Origin: Tretioscincus oriximinensis
Taxonomy: Eukaryota; Chordata; Lepidosauria; Squamata; Gymnophthalmidae
Reading direction: 5' to 3'
Assembly: GCA_022410635.1 (NCBI GenBank)
Contig: JAJVDF010000124.1
Coordinates: forward strand, 1,162,438 to 1,226,437
DNA: 64,000 nt
A model generated the notes under the pieces. The model was not told the DNA's origin, ran no database searches, and was given only the letters and a program-made list of their open reading frames with translations. How positions within the stretch are numbered: position 1 is the stretch's first letter; each line of letters opens with the position of its first letter. The position numbers and the translations under genes were made by a program. Of this stretch, positions 10,640 through 21,700 are shown piece after piece.

Positions 10640-11640
10640 TCTCAGCTGTGTAGAAGACGCCCCCCCAGCCCCCCCCCCCCCAGCCAGAGGTTCATCCCGC
10701 GTCCCCCCCACCCTCTGCGGTTTCACGGGGGTTGCCTGGAAGCGGAACTTGGGCGCCGTCCACGCGGGAGGCGGCGGCAGAGACGCCCATAGCTGTCGGG
10801 ACCCGTCCTTGGCCGTCCCACTCCTCCACGAGTCCGGTCAGGCAAGGTGCGTCACGTGTGAATGGACGCGGGGACAAGCAGCTGTTCCCTCCATTCGGCG
10901 GGTGAAGGGGGTGGGCGCGGGGAGGGGCGCCTCGGACGGGCGAGGGGGTCTCGGGGGCTGCTGGGCCGCGGTTGGCGTATCGGCCCCAGGGGCGGCGGTC
11001 GAGGGAGGCGAGAAGGAAGGGCCAGCCGCGGAAGGGGGCGCCGGAGCCCCGCGGAAGGGGGCGTGAATATGCCCCGGCAAGGGGACCCGCCGCCCGCCTC
11101 GCTTGGGGCCTCGGGAGCCACCGGCTGCCTGCTCGAAGGAAGCCGCTTCGGAGAGGGACCGGGGGGGAGCAGGCCTGCGCCGCCGCCGGCGAGGGGGAAG
11201 CCGGAGACAAAAGGTGGGGGGCAGGCCGGGCGCCCACGGAGGGCCTCTCACCAGCAGCGGGCGCCAGGCGAAGGCGGCGGAGCGGGCCCCGGGGGATCCT
11301 CCATGGGGCTCGACGGGAGCCGGAGCGCGGAGACCCAGCGGGCGGCAGCAGGAGGCGAAGTGGGCGCCGGCGGAGCTGTGCCAAAAGAGGCGGCTTGGCC
11401 GGAGACGCAGGCAGCAGGCCCGCCCGCCGGGGAGGAGCCGCCCGCTGCCGTCCCGCCCCCGTGTGGGCTGCCCGGCCCGAATGGGGCAACAGCAGCGCGC
11501 GGGCGGCCTGCAGCCTGACGGAGACAACGCAGCCCGCCGGCAGCGCCTGCTAGGCGCTTCGCCCCGTGCGCCCTGCCTGGTGCGCTTTTACGCACGGCGG
11601 TGGGCAGGCGCCCCTGGGTCCTGCTGCAGCTTCTGNCCGC
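10640..11640 (-). promoter_or_regulatory. CpG island, probable SLC22A17 promoter and 5' exon
   Basis: About 1 kb of very GC- and CpG-rich sequence. Long open frames occur in several registers on both strands, as expected of GC-rich DNA rather than coding. A candidate minus-strand donor GAAG|GTGAGA places the end of a 5' exon at 10638, which would splice to the acceptor at 10215. The island is upstream of SLC22A17 and downstream of EFS, so promoter function for SLC22A17 is the simplest reading (inference). Confidence 0.6.
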
Positions 11641-11689
11641 GCGGGCTCTACGCTTCCCCCAAGACCACCGTTGAGGTCACCTTTCTTAT

Positions 11690-12212
11690 GAAACCAGGCT
11701 GCAACGTCTGGGCCTCTTCAGCCTCGAAAGGCGGCGTTTAAGAGGGGAATCTGTCTGGTGGAAGTGTGTAAAATCATGCATCGGGTGGAAAAGGAGAGTA
11801 GAGAAAAAATATTTTCTCTCACACCCAACTCTGCNATCAGGGGGCCTTCCTTGAGGCTGAAATTAGGACAGGCAAGGGAAAGTGTTGTTTCACCCACAGG
11901 ATCATCGACCTGTGGAATTTACTTCCAGACAAGGTGGTGGTAGCTGGATAAGGCCTGGATATCTTTAGGACAGGATTAGACAAGGTCATGGACATCAAGG
12001 GTGTAGATAGCTACAAGGATGGATTGTCTTGATTCTGCCTCTGGGATGGAGCAACAGGCAGAATTCCTGAGGTTCCATTTGCAGGGCCTCCAGAACAGGT
12101 GAAGATTTTGCCTACATCTGCTCCAGACTGCCCTGGTACAGCATTGGAAAGANAGAATGCTGTACTAGATGGATTCTGGTCACATTCCGTAGGTCTCCTC
12201 TGTATTCTTATC
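11690..12212 (+). mobile_element. CR1-like LINE 3' fragment
   Basis: Begins at the CR1 C-terminal coding end (gctgcaacgtctgggcctct, frame-shifted) and continues through ggcctgtggaatttacttcc-like sequence to cctctgtattcttat. Inserted at the edge of the CpG island. Confidence 0.75.
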
Positions 12213-12574
12213 AGAAGCCCAAGTCCTTCCACCTGACTTAGTGGGACTCCTTGGGTTCGGAGGCAGTGCTGTTTAATGGTTACAGCTGTTGCTCACAATG
12301 TAGGGAGCTGCCCATTATCACCGTTGTGGAACTCCCTGAGGTCCTTTCCACACTGAGCCTTGTTTTGAGTTACATCTCGGGATAGGAGTCTGCTGTAATG
12401 TATACTGGAAGATAAGACCTTTGGGTATAAAAAAATATGGATGGCCAAACCCTATGCCAGGATAAGATTCAATGGGAGGAAAGGGTGTGTGTGGGCCAGC
12501 AGTGATCTGTCTAGGCTACATCCACATATCGGGAGGTGGGGGATAGACTGGCTTGAAAGCAGCATAGCAGTTTG

Positions 12575-12710
12575 GGCCCTGTCCACACTGAGCTTTATTC
12601 TCTGGACTACATCTCGGAATAGGAGCCTGTCATCCATAGGCTAGTATAGACTACGGCCAACCTCTATCCCAAGAGATAGCCCAGAATAAGGGCTTAGTGT
12701 GGACAGGGCC
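12575..12710. mobile_element. Palindromic element, hairpin family B
   Basis: Starts GGCCCTGTCCACACTGAGC and ends with the inverse (cttagtgtggacagggcc). The arms pair through cggaataggag and the centre. A partial left arm of the same family lies at about 12340-12390. Non-coding hairpin transposon-like repeat. Confidence 0.65.
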
Positions 12711-12766
12711 TTCTCGCCTCCATACCACAATAAACGACAAAACCCCTATTTTTGTAAGCCTTAAGG

Positions 12767-13065
12767 CAGGGGCCCGAAAACTAAGGCCTGGGGGCCACAT
12801 GCGGCCCACCAAGGACACTTATCCGGTCTGCAGCAGCACCAGCTGCTTCCCTCCCTTTCTTTCCTGAGCTCCCTCTTTCTTTCCCTTCTTTCCTTCCCTC
12901 CTNCCCCTCTTCCTCCTCCCTTCCAGCTTCTTCAGTGTAGGAGAGGGGCTNGGATACAGATAAGATATGTGAAGTGTTCACAGGAATTTGTTCACAGTTT
13001 TTTTAAAACTATAGTCCGCCCCAACAGTCTGAACTGGCCCTGTTTAAAATGTTTGAGGGCCCCTG
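12767..13065. mobile_element. Non-autonomous hAT element with 8-bp target duplication
   Basis: Termini CAGGGGCCCGAAAAC and GTTTGAGGGCCCCTG are inverted repeats, flanked by ccttaagg (12759-12766) and acttaagg (13066-13073), an 8-bp duplication with one mismatch. This is diagnostic of hAT. The interior carries a C/T-rich microsatellite. Confidence 0.8.
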
Positions 13066-13246
13066 ACTTAAGGTGTGGAGAGTTAGGAGACAGGAGCACT
13101 GATGTCCACACACTTTCTCAGCACTTCGTGCCCCCAACACCCCACCCCATGACTCTGCACGAGGCCTGCAAATTTAAAACGTCCGCAAGACCTGCCCAAA
13201 ACATACTGGTCAGAACCTGATCTCACTATCCCAGGCTGGGAGTAAT

Positions 13247-13480
13247 CAGGGCTTTTTTTGTGCCGGAACGCGCCAGAANGCAGTACCGGCACCTTTTATT
13301 TAGGCGGGGGTGGCGGCGTTAGCGGCGGGGGTGGCAGCAGCGGCCACTAACACCCCTTGCCGCTAACACCACCCCCCGCCCCCCCGCCCCCCCCCACTAA
13401 CACCGCCCCCCCGCCGCTAACACCGCNCCCCCCTCGCCGGCGTTAGTACCGGCACCTTTTTTTCTAGAAAAAAAGCACTG
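13247..13480. mobile_element. Non-autonomous hAT element with GC minisatellite core
   Basis: Begins CAGGGCTTTTTTTG and ends CTAGAAAAAAAGCACTG, with internal inverted copies of gtaccggcaccttt. It is flanked by perfect ggagtaat duplications (13239-13246 and 13481-13488). The middle is a C/G-rich tandem array built around gccgctaacaccgcccccc. Confidence 0.85.
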
Positions 13481-14099
13481 GGAGTAATTAATGTCATTTT
13501 TCTGTTTTCAGTATTATCCTCTTAACAACCCACATTGTGGAAGAATCCAGACTGAAATCATTCACCATGCCCCAAATTCTCGCACCTGCCAAGGCCCCCT
13601 CAAGCGTCAGGCTCTGCCCGCGTCTTACCCACTCTTTTGTTTCTGGGCCTCCCCTCGCCCCACCAATTCCCACCCTGGCCACGCCCACTCCACCTAGAAA
13701 TTATCATACGCAAGTTCTTGTACACAGGGAAATTCTCATATAAATCNGAAATGACATTGCCAGCAATCCAGATGTCATAGTGGGTGTGGCATGGGGTGAG
13801 AGAGAAATCCTCTCATACATTATACGCAGTATGAGAATTCTCACAAGTATATCATATAGCGATCAGTGCCCAAATCCCCTGCTGCTGCAGCCAAAAGATT
13901 CATGGGTACAGTAGCCTCCCCCCCATCCCGCCAGACGGTGCTGGGCTGAAAACCCTAACCCCACCCNAGGGAGGAGGGAGTGGAACCCAAACCCACATCT
14001 GCAGGCTTTTCAAGACAAGGTCGTCCAGATGTTTTAAAGGAAACATTTCAAGACTTTGACATCAGCAATACAAAGAGTTTAGGTGGTGGTTGTTTTTTC

Positions 14100-15300
14100 A
14101 TACATTTTATTATGACCAAACCTAGAAAATAACTTGGCAAATATTTCCTGAGAGAGCTATTCTGACCCGGCTGGCTTCCAGGCAGGGAAGTGAGATGAGA
14201 AAGGATTCTGGGCAGGATTGTAACTGTCCAGTAAACTCACAATTTTCCTGACTGCTACCCAAGGCAAAACACAACCGTTTGGAAGGGAAGTTCAAAGGAN
14301 GAGACCAGTTTGAATTACAGTTCAAAGTCTGTTATTCCACACGCTGTCGGACACACGTTTTATAAGCCACTGTTTTGTGAAATCTTTTCCACGCCCCCAA
14401 ATCTTGTAGATGCCCCTGAACACTTGCCGATGCTTTAACAGGCAGGCAATTCACCTCCCACTTCATTGGCTTTTATTATTTCCTTCTCTGAGTTTTCTCT
14501 TTTAGCCCAGGTAAGATTACTTCCTTTTACCTATTTCCATGTTTTAATTCCACACTTCTGGTCGTTCTTTTACCCATAGATTTGCAGCTCGTTTGCAGCA
14601 CCCATCCTTGAAAAACACTTGCTATGGCATTTTCCTAAAAATATCTTCTTTTTCCTTTACGTTTCCTTCTTTCTTTCTGGAGGGGAGAGGATTTGGGGTG
14701 AAGAAGAAGCAACGGAAATTCAGTCTTTGGTCTTCAACCTCTTGCTACCCAATTTGTCTGGACCTCTGCAAAATTAGCGTAGGGATAGAAATATGGAGGT
14801 TTTGCGTTCCGGTGAAAAGACAAGAAAGCTGAGGAGAAGAAGGAAGTCTGGGGTTGGATATCTTGGACTGGGTCACAAAGGGTGGGTCTTTGGTTTAGAA
14901 AGGCTAAGAGATGTAAAGGTTTGGAGATGGAGAGACCAGGTCATGAAAAGGAAGAGACGGGCGTGGGGTTAGTGCTAATAAGGAACCACGGAACCAGGGT
15001 GTCTGGGGCACCAATCAAGAGTTCTGTTTCTTTAGGATATAAACCCCCCCAAATGAAAGGTCTTTAAACCAAAGAATCCTCTTCACAGTCCGAGATGAGC
15101 ATCCAGGGGCAAGAGGCTGAAATATTTTCTGGGTGGGCACACTCAGTGCTGTGAGGGTTTCTTCCCAGTTTCTCTGGCCAAAGAGACGGAGATACCTATG
15201 GGCCACATTTGGTTGAAGACCAAAGGCTACCACAGTAGTTCAAGACGATATTGATATTTCTTGGTTATTATTGCCTTGATAGGGGTGTGAAGGGGTCAGT
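14100..15300. other. Intergenic, nothing recognised
   Basis: Between SLC22A17 and the EFS 3' end. Short open frames only; no repeat family or conserved motif was recognised. The part nearest 15309 should contain the EFS 3' untranslated region (minus strand), but I could not place a polyadenylation signal with confidence. Confidence 0.5.
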
Positions 15301-15309
15301 CTTCCAGGA

Positions 15310-15723
15310 TCAAGATGGCGCCAGAGTACCAAGCAAGGAGGTAAAGACCAGAGCTTGTCGGGACAGTTCCGCCACACATTCTCGCATCTCCCGGGTGGCA
15401 GGGAGCGAAGGATAGTGCAGGGCAGCTCCTTTGACTGAGAGGACAGCTTCTTTCAGGGCTTGGCAGAGGGCACTGCTAGCTGCTCCCACCCTCGCCCTCA
15501 CTGTCGCCGAGGATGCCAGGCGGGACACTGTGTCCCCGACAAAGACCAGTTTGTGGGCCGTGACAATGACAAATTTACCGTGGGGGACAAAGACTCGGGG
15601 AGGCTGGTTGGCGTTGGTGCTGGCCAGCAAAGCCTCGATGGCTGAAAGCAAGGTGGCATAATGCGTCTGGCACTGTCCTGTGTAAAACTGCAGGAGTTGA
15701 TTGTCCTCGGGAGAAGGCGGGGC
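15310..15723 (-). CDS. EFS: EFS terminal exon, C-terminal helical domain and stop
   Basis: 414 bases, acceptor tgtttcgcag, stop TGA at 15312-15310. Starts APPSPEDNQLLQFYTGQCQT and ends TSLLGTLAPS, matching the human C-terminus (FTTLLTSLAP). The domain corresponds to the FAT-like four-helix bundle of Cas proteins. Confidence 0.95.
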   Translation of the reverse strand, partial: APPSPEDNQLLQFYTGQCQTHYATLLSAIEALLASTNANQPPRVFVPHGKFVIVTAHKLVFVGDTVSRLASSATVRARVGAASSALCQALKEAVLSVKGAALHYPSLPATREMRECVAELSRQALVFTSLLGTLAPS

Positions 15724-18700
15724 CTGCGAAACAAGAAGCCAAACATTATTTGCACTTACTGAATATCCTGCCCTATACCCAAAGGTATCAGGGCAGTTAA
15801 CAATAAAAACAAGAGTACAAAATTAACATTTTAAAACTGTGTCTGAAAGTGGGGAAGGGGAACCCATTTCTTCCACTAAAGGCCAGCTTAAATAGGTGCA
15901 TCGATCTGTACTGCTAGTAACAAAGGCATAGATGATGGTAACATTCCTTGGACCTCCTCCCTTGTTATCTTTGATAGAGATAACAAGGGAGGAGGTCCTT
16001 GCTAGCCTTAATAAGGTGAACATTAATAAATCCCCAGGGCCAGACAGCATTCACCCAAGAATTCTTAAAGAACTCAAATGTGAAATTGCTGAANTTCTAA
16101 TCTAAATATTTAATCTTTCCTTAAGATTAAGCATAGTACCAGTAGATTGGAGGGTAGCTAGCGTAACACCAATCTTCAAAAAAGGATCCCGGAGTGATCC
16201 CAGAAATTATACACCTGTCAATTTAACATCANTTCCAGGTAAAGTGTTGGAAACCATAATTAAGGACAAAATTACTAAACACATGGAGAAGCACGCATTG
16301 CTGAATGAAACTCAGCATGGCTTCTGCAAAGGTAAATCATGCCTTACTAACGTGCTAGTATTCTTTGAGTGTTAACAAACATGTAGATAAAGGGGATCCA
16401 GTTGATATTGTCTGTCTAGATTTTCAGAAGGCTTTTGATAAAGTTCCTCATCAAAGGCTTCTAATTAAGCTTCACACTCAGGGTATAAGAGGACAGACTT
16501 TGTCCTGGATTGGAAACTGGCTAAAAGATAGAAAACAGAGGGTNGTANTAAATGGACAGTTCTCTGNNTGGAAAGAGGTAAGAAGTGGGGTACCCCAGGG
16601 ATCTGTACTGGGNCCNTTGCTTTTCAATATATTCATAAACGATCTGGATGCCGAGGTAAATAGTGAAGTAGCCAAGTTTGCTGATGGCACTAAACTGTTC
16701 AGGGTAGTGAAAACTGAAAATGATTGTAANGCACTCCAATTTATTGAAATTGGGTGAGTGGACATCAAAGTGGCAAATGCACTTCAATTTAAGCAAGTGC
16801 AAAGTCATGCACATTGGGGCAAAGAACCCAAAATACTCCTACCACCTGATGGGAACTAAGCTTTCTGTAACCGAGCAAGAAAAGGATCTTGGGGTGTTNG
16901 TGGANAATTCAATGAAAATGTCAACCCAGTGTGCAGCNGCNGCNAAAAAGGCAAATTCCATGTTGGGGATAATTAGGAAAGGAATTGAAAACAAGACAGC
17001 AAATGTTGTTTTGCCTCTTTGTAAATCTGTGGTGAAACCACATTTGGAATACTGTGTTCAATTCTGGTCACTACAACTCAAGAGGGATATTGTGGAACTA
17101 CAGAAGGTGCAGAAAAGGGCAACAAAAATGATCAAGGGTCTGGAGCCCCTCCCTTATGAAGTTAGGCTGCAACGTCTGGGCCTCTTCAGCCTTGAAAGGC
17201 GACGTTTGAGAGATAATCTGATTGAAGTGTACAAAATCATGCATGGGATGGACAGGGTGAATAGAGAAAATGTTTTCTCTATCACACAACACAAGGACTA
17301 CACCTTAAAACTGATGGGTAGAAAAGTGAGAACAGACAAAGGAAAGTATTTTTCACCCAGAGGGTCATCGGCCTGTAGAATTTACTTCCTGAAGAGGTAG
17401 TCGTAGCTAACATAAGAACATAAGAACATAAGAAGAGCCATACTGGATCAGGCCACAGCCCATCGAGTCCAGCATTCTGTGTCACACAAAGGCCCACCAG
17501 ATGCACCTGGGCAGTCCGAACAGAGGAAAGCAAAATATGCTGCTCCTGTTCGTGACTCCCTGCAAATGGTATTTCAAAAGTCCTGCCTGTTGCTCCATCC
17601 CGGAGGCTACATCCAGACAACTATCTTAGTATCCATTTATACCCTTAGTGTCCATAAACCTGTCTAGTCCTGTCTTGNNNNNNNNNNNNNNNNNNNNNNN
17701 NNNNNNNNNNNNNNNNNNNNNNNNNNNNNNNNNNNNNNNNNNNNNNNNNNNNNNNNNNNNNNNNNNNNNNNNNNNNNNNNNNNNNNNNNNNNNNNNNNNN
17801 NNNNNNNNNNNNNNNNNNNNNNNNNNNNNNNNNNNNNNNNNNNNNNNNNNNNNNNNNNNNNNNNNNNNNNNNNNNNNNNNNNNNNNNNNNNNNNNNNNNN
17901 NNNNNNNNNNNNNNNNNNNNNNNNNNNNNNNNNNNNNNNNNNNNNNNNNNNNNNNNNNNNNNNNNNNNNNNNNNNNNNNNNNNNNNNNNNNNNNNNNNNN
18001 NNNNNNNNNNNNNNNNNNNNNNNNNNNNNNNNNNNNNNNNNNNNNNNNNNNNNNNNNNNNNNNNNNNNNNNNNNNNNNNNNNNNNNNNNNNNNNNNNNNN
18101 NNNNNNNNNNNNNNNNNNNNNNNNNNNNNNNNNNNNNNNNNNNNNNNNNNNNNNNNNNNNNNNNNNNNNNNNNNNNNNNNNNNNNNNNNNNNNNNNNNNN
18201 NNNNNNNNNNNNNNNNNNNNNNNNNNNNNNNNNNNNNNNNNNNNNNNNNNNNNNNNNNNNNNNNNNNNNNNNNNNNNNNNNNTCCTCTTATACCATGAGT
18301 ATGGAGTTTTTTTAGAAGCCTTTGATGAGGGACTTTATCAAACGCCTTCTGAAAATCTAGATACACAATATCAACTGGATCCCCTTTATCTACATGTTTG
18401 TTTACATTCTCAAAGAATTCTAGCAAGTTGGTAAGGCATGATTTACCTTTGCTAAAGCCATGCTGAGTTTCATTCAGCAATGCATGCTTCTCCATGTGTT
18501 TAGTTTCAGACTGCCCAGGTGAATCTGGAGGGCCTCTGGGTGAGACAGAAGGCTGGACTAGATGGGCTGTGGCCTGATCCAGTATGGCTCTTCTTATGTT
18601 CTTATGCTCCAAGCTTTTGGATTGGTCTTTATGGTCCAATCCCAGAGCTTGGAATGCTACCATAGGCAGCTGTGCGTATGGTGCAGCGGATTTGGGCAAC

Positions 18701-21700
18701 ATAGGCGGGTGTCCGCCCAACTTGGCAGAGAAGACTTCAGCCTCTAATGTCCAAAGTTGTCATGGCAACCGCTGCCACTCTGACTCGTGCAGCAATGGCA
18801 GGCGATGGAGATTTCCCTTTCCACTTTCGCTTTCAAAAAGTCAGAGTGTGTAGAGATACTTTGCTCACTGTACTAAGACAGGAATGCTTCAGCCATTTTA
18901 GTTTCAGTGTTATAAAAAATACTATTGTAATACATACACAGCAGTTATTGTTGTCACTCAGGTTNCAAGGAGAAATACTGATAAGAGTGAATGTTTTGTC
19001 TCCTGGTTGGAGATATGAGGGTGTGTTCTAGTCTCTGAAAACAGGGGTCCTGGGTGCCTTATCCTTGGGTCAGAGTGACATGATTATACCTGCAATACTA
19101 GTGGAGGGCCAAAAAATTCTGTTCCTCCTCCAGCACCTCCCTCATAAGAACATCAGAGGAGCCCTGCTGAATGGAGCCCGAGCCCATCTAGTCCAGCGTT
19201 CTGTCTCACACAGGGGGCCACCAATTTCCCCTGGGGAACCTGAACAGAAGAAGGCAAAATCTTTCTATTCTCGACTCCTTGCAAATGGTATTTCACAGGT
19301 ACTGCCTCTTGCTCCGTCCCAGAGGCAGTTTAAAAAGATCCACCTAACTCTGTCTTGAATCTATGCAGGCTGCTAGCTACCACCACCTCTTCTAAAAGTA
19401 AATTCCACAGACCCTCTGGGTGAAAAAATATCTTCCTTTGTATGTTCTCAACTCTTCTGCCCTTTAGTTTCAAGGAACGCCCCCTGGTCCTAGTGTTGTG
19501 TGATAGAGAAAATATTTTTCTCTATTCACCTTATCCATCCTGTGCAGGATTTTATACACCTCAATCGGATCACCACTCAGCCGCTTTGAGTCCCTTTGAA
19601 AGGTGAGAAAAGCGGGGTATAAGAACCAAGTTCTTCTTCTTCTTCTTCTTCTTCTTCTTCTTCTTCTTCTTCTTCTTCTTCTTCTTCTTCTTCTTCTTCT
19701 TCTTCTTCTTCTTCTTCTTCTTCTTNTCTTCTTCTTCTTCTTCTTCTTCTTCTTCTTCTTCTTCTTCTTCTTCTTCTTCTTCTTCTTCTTCTTCTTCTTC
19801 TTCTTCTTCTTCTTCTTCTTCAAATGCCATCTTTTGGCATCAAAACTGGGGACACATGCACACATGCGCGTGTGCATTTCCTCTGCACTCAGCAGAGGCG
19901 AGGCGCGCTCTACCTTATAGCAGGCATGAAACCCNGACTCCTGCAAGAGGGGCAGCTATGGCAACGTCCAAGGGTCTTTCCAGGATCCAGGAAGCTTTTG
20001 GAGCACAGCTGACCAGCTTCTGCTTGCTGTCAGAAGCCCCGGCAAGCCTGCAATTCCCTTTAAAAATCCGGGATTTTTACTTGTTTGCTAAACCCGGACA
20101 GGACAATATTCTTGTCCCCAAATCCAAGACATTCCCGATTTTCTTACACAATTCAAAAAATTCTCACACACTTAAAAAAATTATTTTTGATTTTTTTTTA
20201 AATGACTGCACCACCACCCCCTCCCCTCAGTAAAAAATAAAAATGCAAATTTCTCCCATACACAAGCTTCACATATTTCTCGGGTGGGGATTTCGGAGGG
20301 GTATTCATGATGGTGGGTCATTTGCACATTCATAATTTGCATGAATATCTAAATTAGCATGAATATTAATTACCCTGGATTGCACCTCAGAAAATCTGGT
20401 CAGTTTAGTCCAGGGGGAGAAAGTTTCAATCAGGTTAGCCTGAGAGCTACAAGAGTGCTACAAGAGAGGAAGGGGAACCAGTTGCCAAGGCAGTTGGACA
20501 GGAATGAAGGTTTCCTTGGTCATAACCAAGCCTGCACGTGCAGCCTTCACTACTACTGATTTATTTCCAGGGGTGCTGCAAAAGATTGTGGTTTGTTCTC
20601 CACCTCTAGAGTTTTTTCAGGTGTTTGCTTCTTCAGATGCTGGGGAACAAGTGCCTACGGACAGATTTTGGAACTGAGTGTTGCAAAGAACGACGCTAAA
20701 TGGACTAGACAGGTTTATGGATACCAAGGGTATAAATGGATACTAGGATGGATGTCTGGATGCTGCCTCCAAGATGGAGCAACAGGCAGGACTCCTGAAA
20801 TACCATTTGCTTTCCTCTGTGCAGACTGCCCAGGTGCATCTGGTGGGCCTCTGGGTGACAAAGAAGGCTAGACTAGATGAGCTGTGGCCTNATCCAGTAT
20901 GGCTCTTCTTATGTTNTTATAGGACTGGGTGTGGGTGATTAATCAGGTCCAATACAGCTGATGTGCAGAATNAACTAAGTGAGAGGAAGTGCCTGAGGGG
21001 AAGAAGTGCAAATAGGTAAAGTCTTCCCCACCACGCTGTGATGGTCCCCATTTTTCTAATCACAATTTCTTGCTTTTGAATAGCTGGGCTGTCTAGAGGT
21101 GAAGCCAGGAGAGGGCGCTTACCCTGACATTTCTGCTGAAATAACAGGGCTCTTAACCACTGTGCTTCATGTTTAAAAGCCAACCTTTGAAACATATAAC
21201 TGTCAGCTGGTCGTACCTTCTGAAGAGGCTAAACTGGACAAAGCACCAACAATACCCATCCTAGCGTGAGTTATAAAGTGTGGAGACGTGGATCAAAATT
21301 AAAAGCAGGAAATACCGTTTCTTCAGCCTGAGGCGCACTGCCAGCTAAGGTGAATCCAGCATTTCCTTCAGGTGTCTTTGGCTTCGGCTGGATTTTATTT
21401 GCTCCCTGGGAAGAGAGGAAAAAGGAGTGTCGGCAGCTTGCTGGTAAGAAAGCAGAAGGCTTCCAGGTTTATACCCAGAACTCCGTAGATAAGGCAACTG
21501 AAAACCACTTCTGTATTCCTGCCAATAAAAACAGCATAGAGGTGCCTGTGCAGTCAACCAAAGATTTGGCCATAACTACATAGTACCCAGTAACAAAACA
21601 CAAAGAGAACCAAAGTGAATTGTATCTGGGTGGTTCGTGTAATCTGGAATATACGAAACAAACANCTGAAAGCAGCCTCCGATTGGTCTGACTGACCCTT

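Noticed and set aside
10692..11741. Several long open reading frames on both strands within the CpG island
   Set aside because: GC-rich DNA has few stop codons. The peptides are Arg/Pro/Gly/Ala-rich in every frame with no recognisable domain; better explained as a promoter CpG island.
17626..18720. 364-codon minus-strand open frame
   Set aside because: It crosses an N gap and joins fragments of a dead CR1 LINE; not a host gene.
19470..19946. Poly-Lys, poly-Glu, poly-Arg and poly-Leu open frames
   Set aside because: Direct translations of the (TTC)n/(GAA)n tract.
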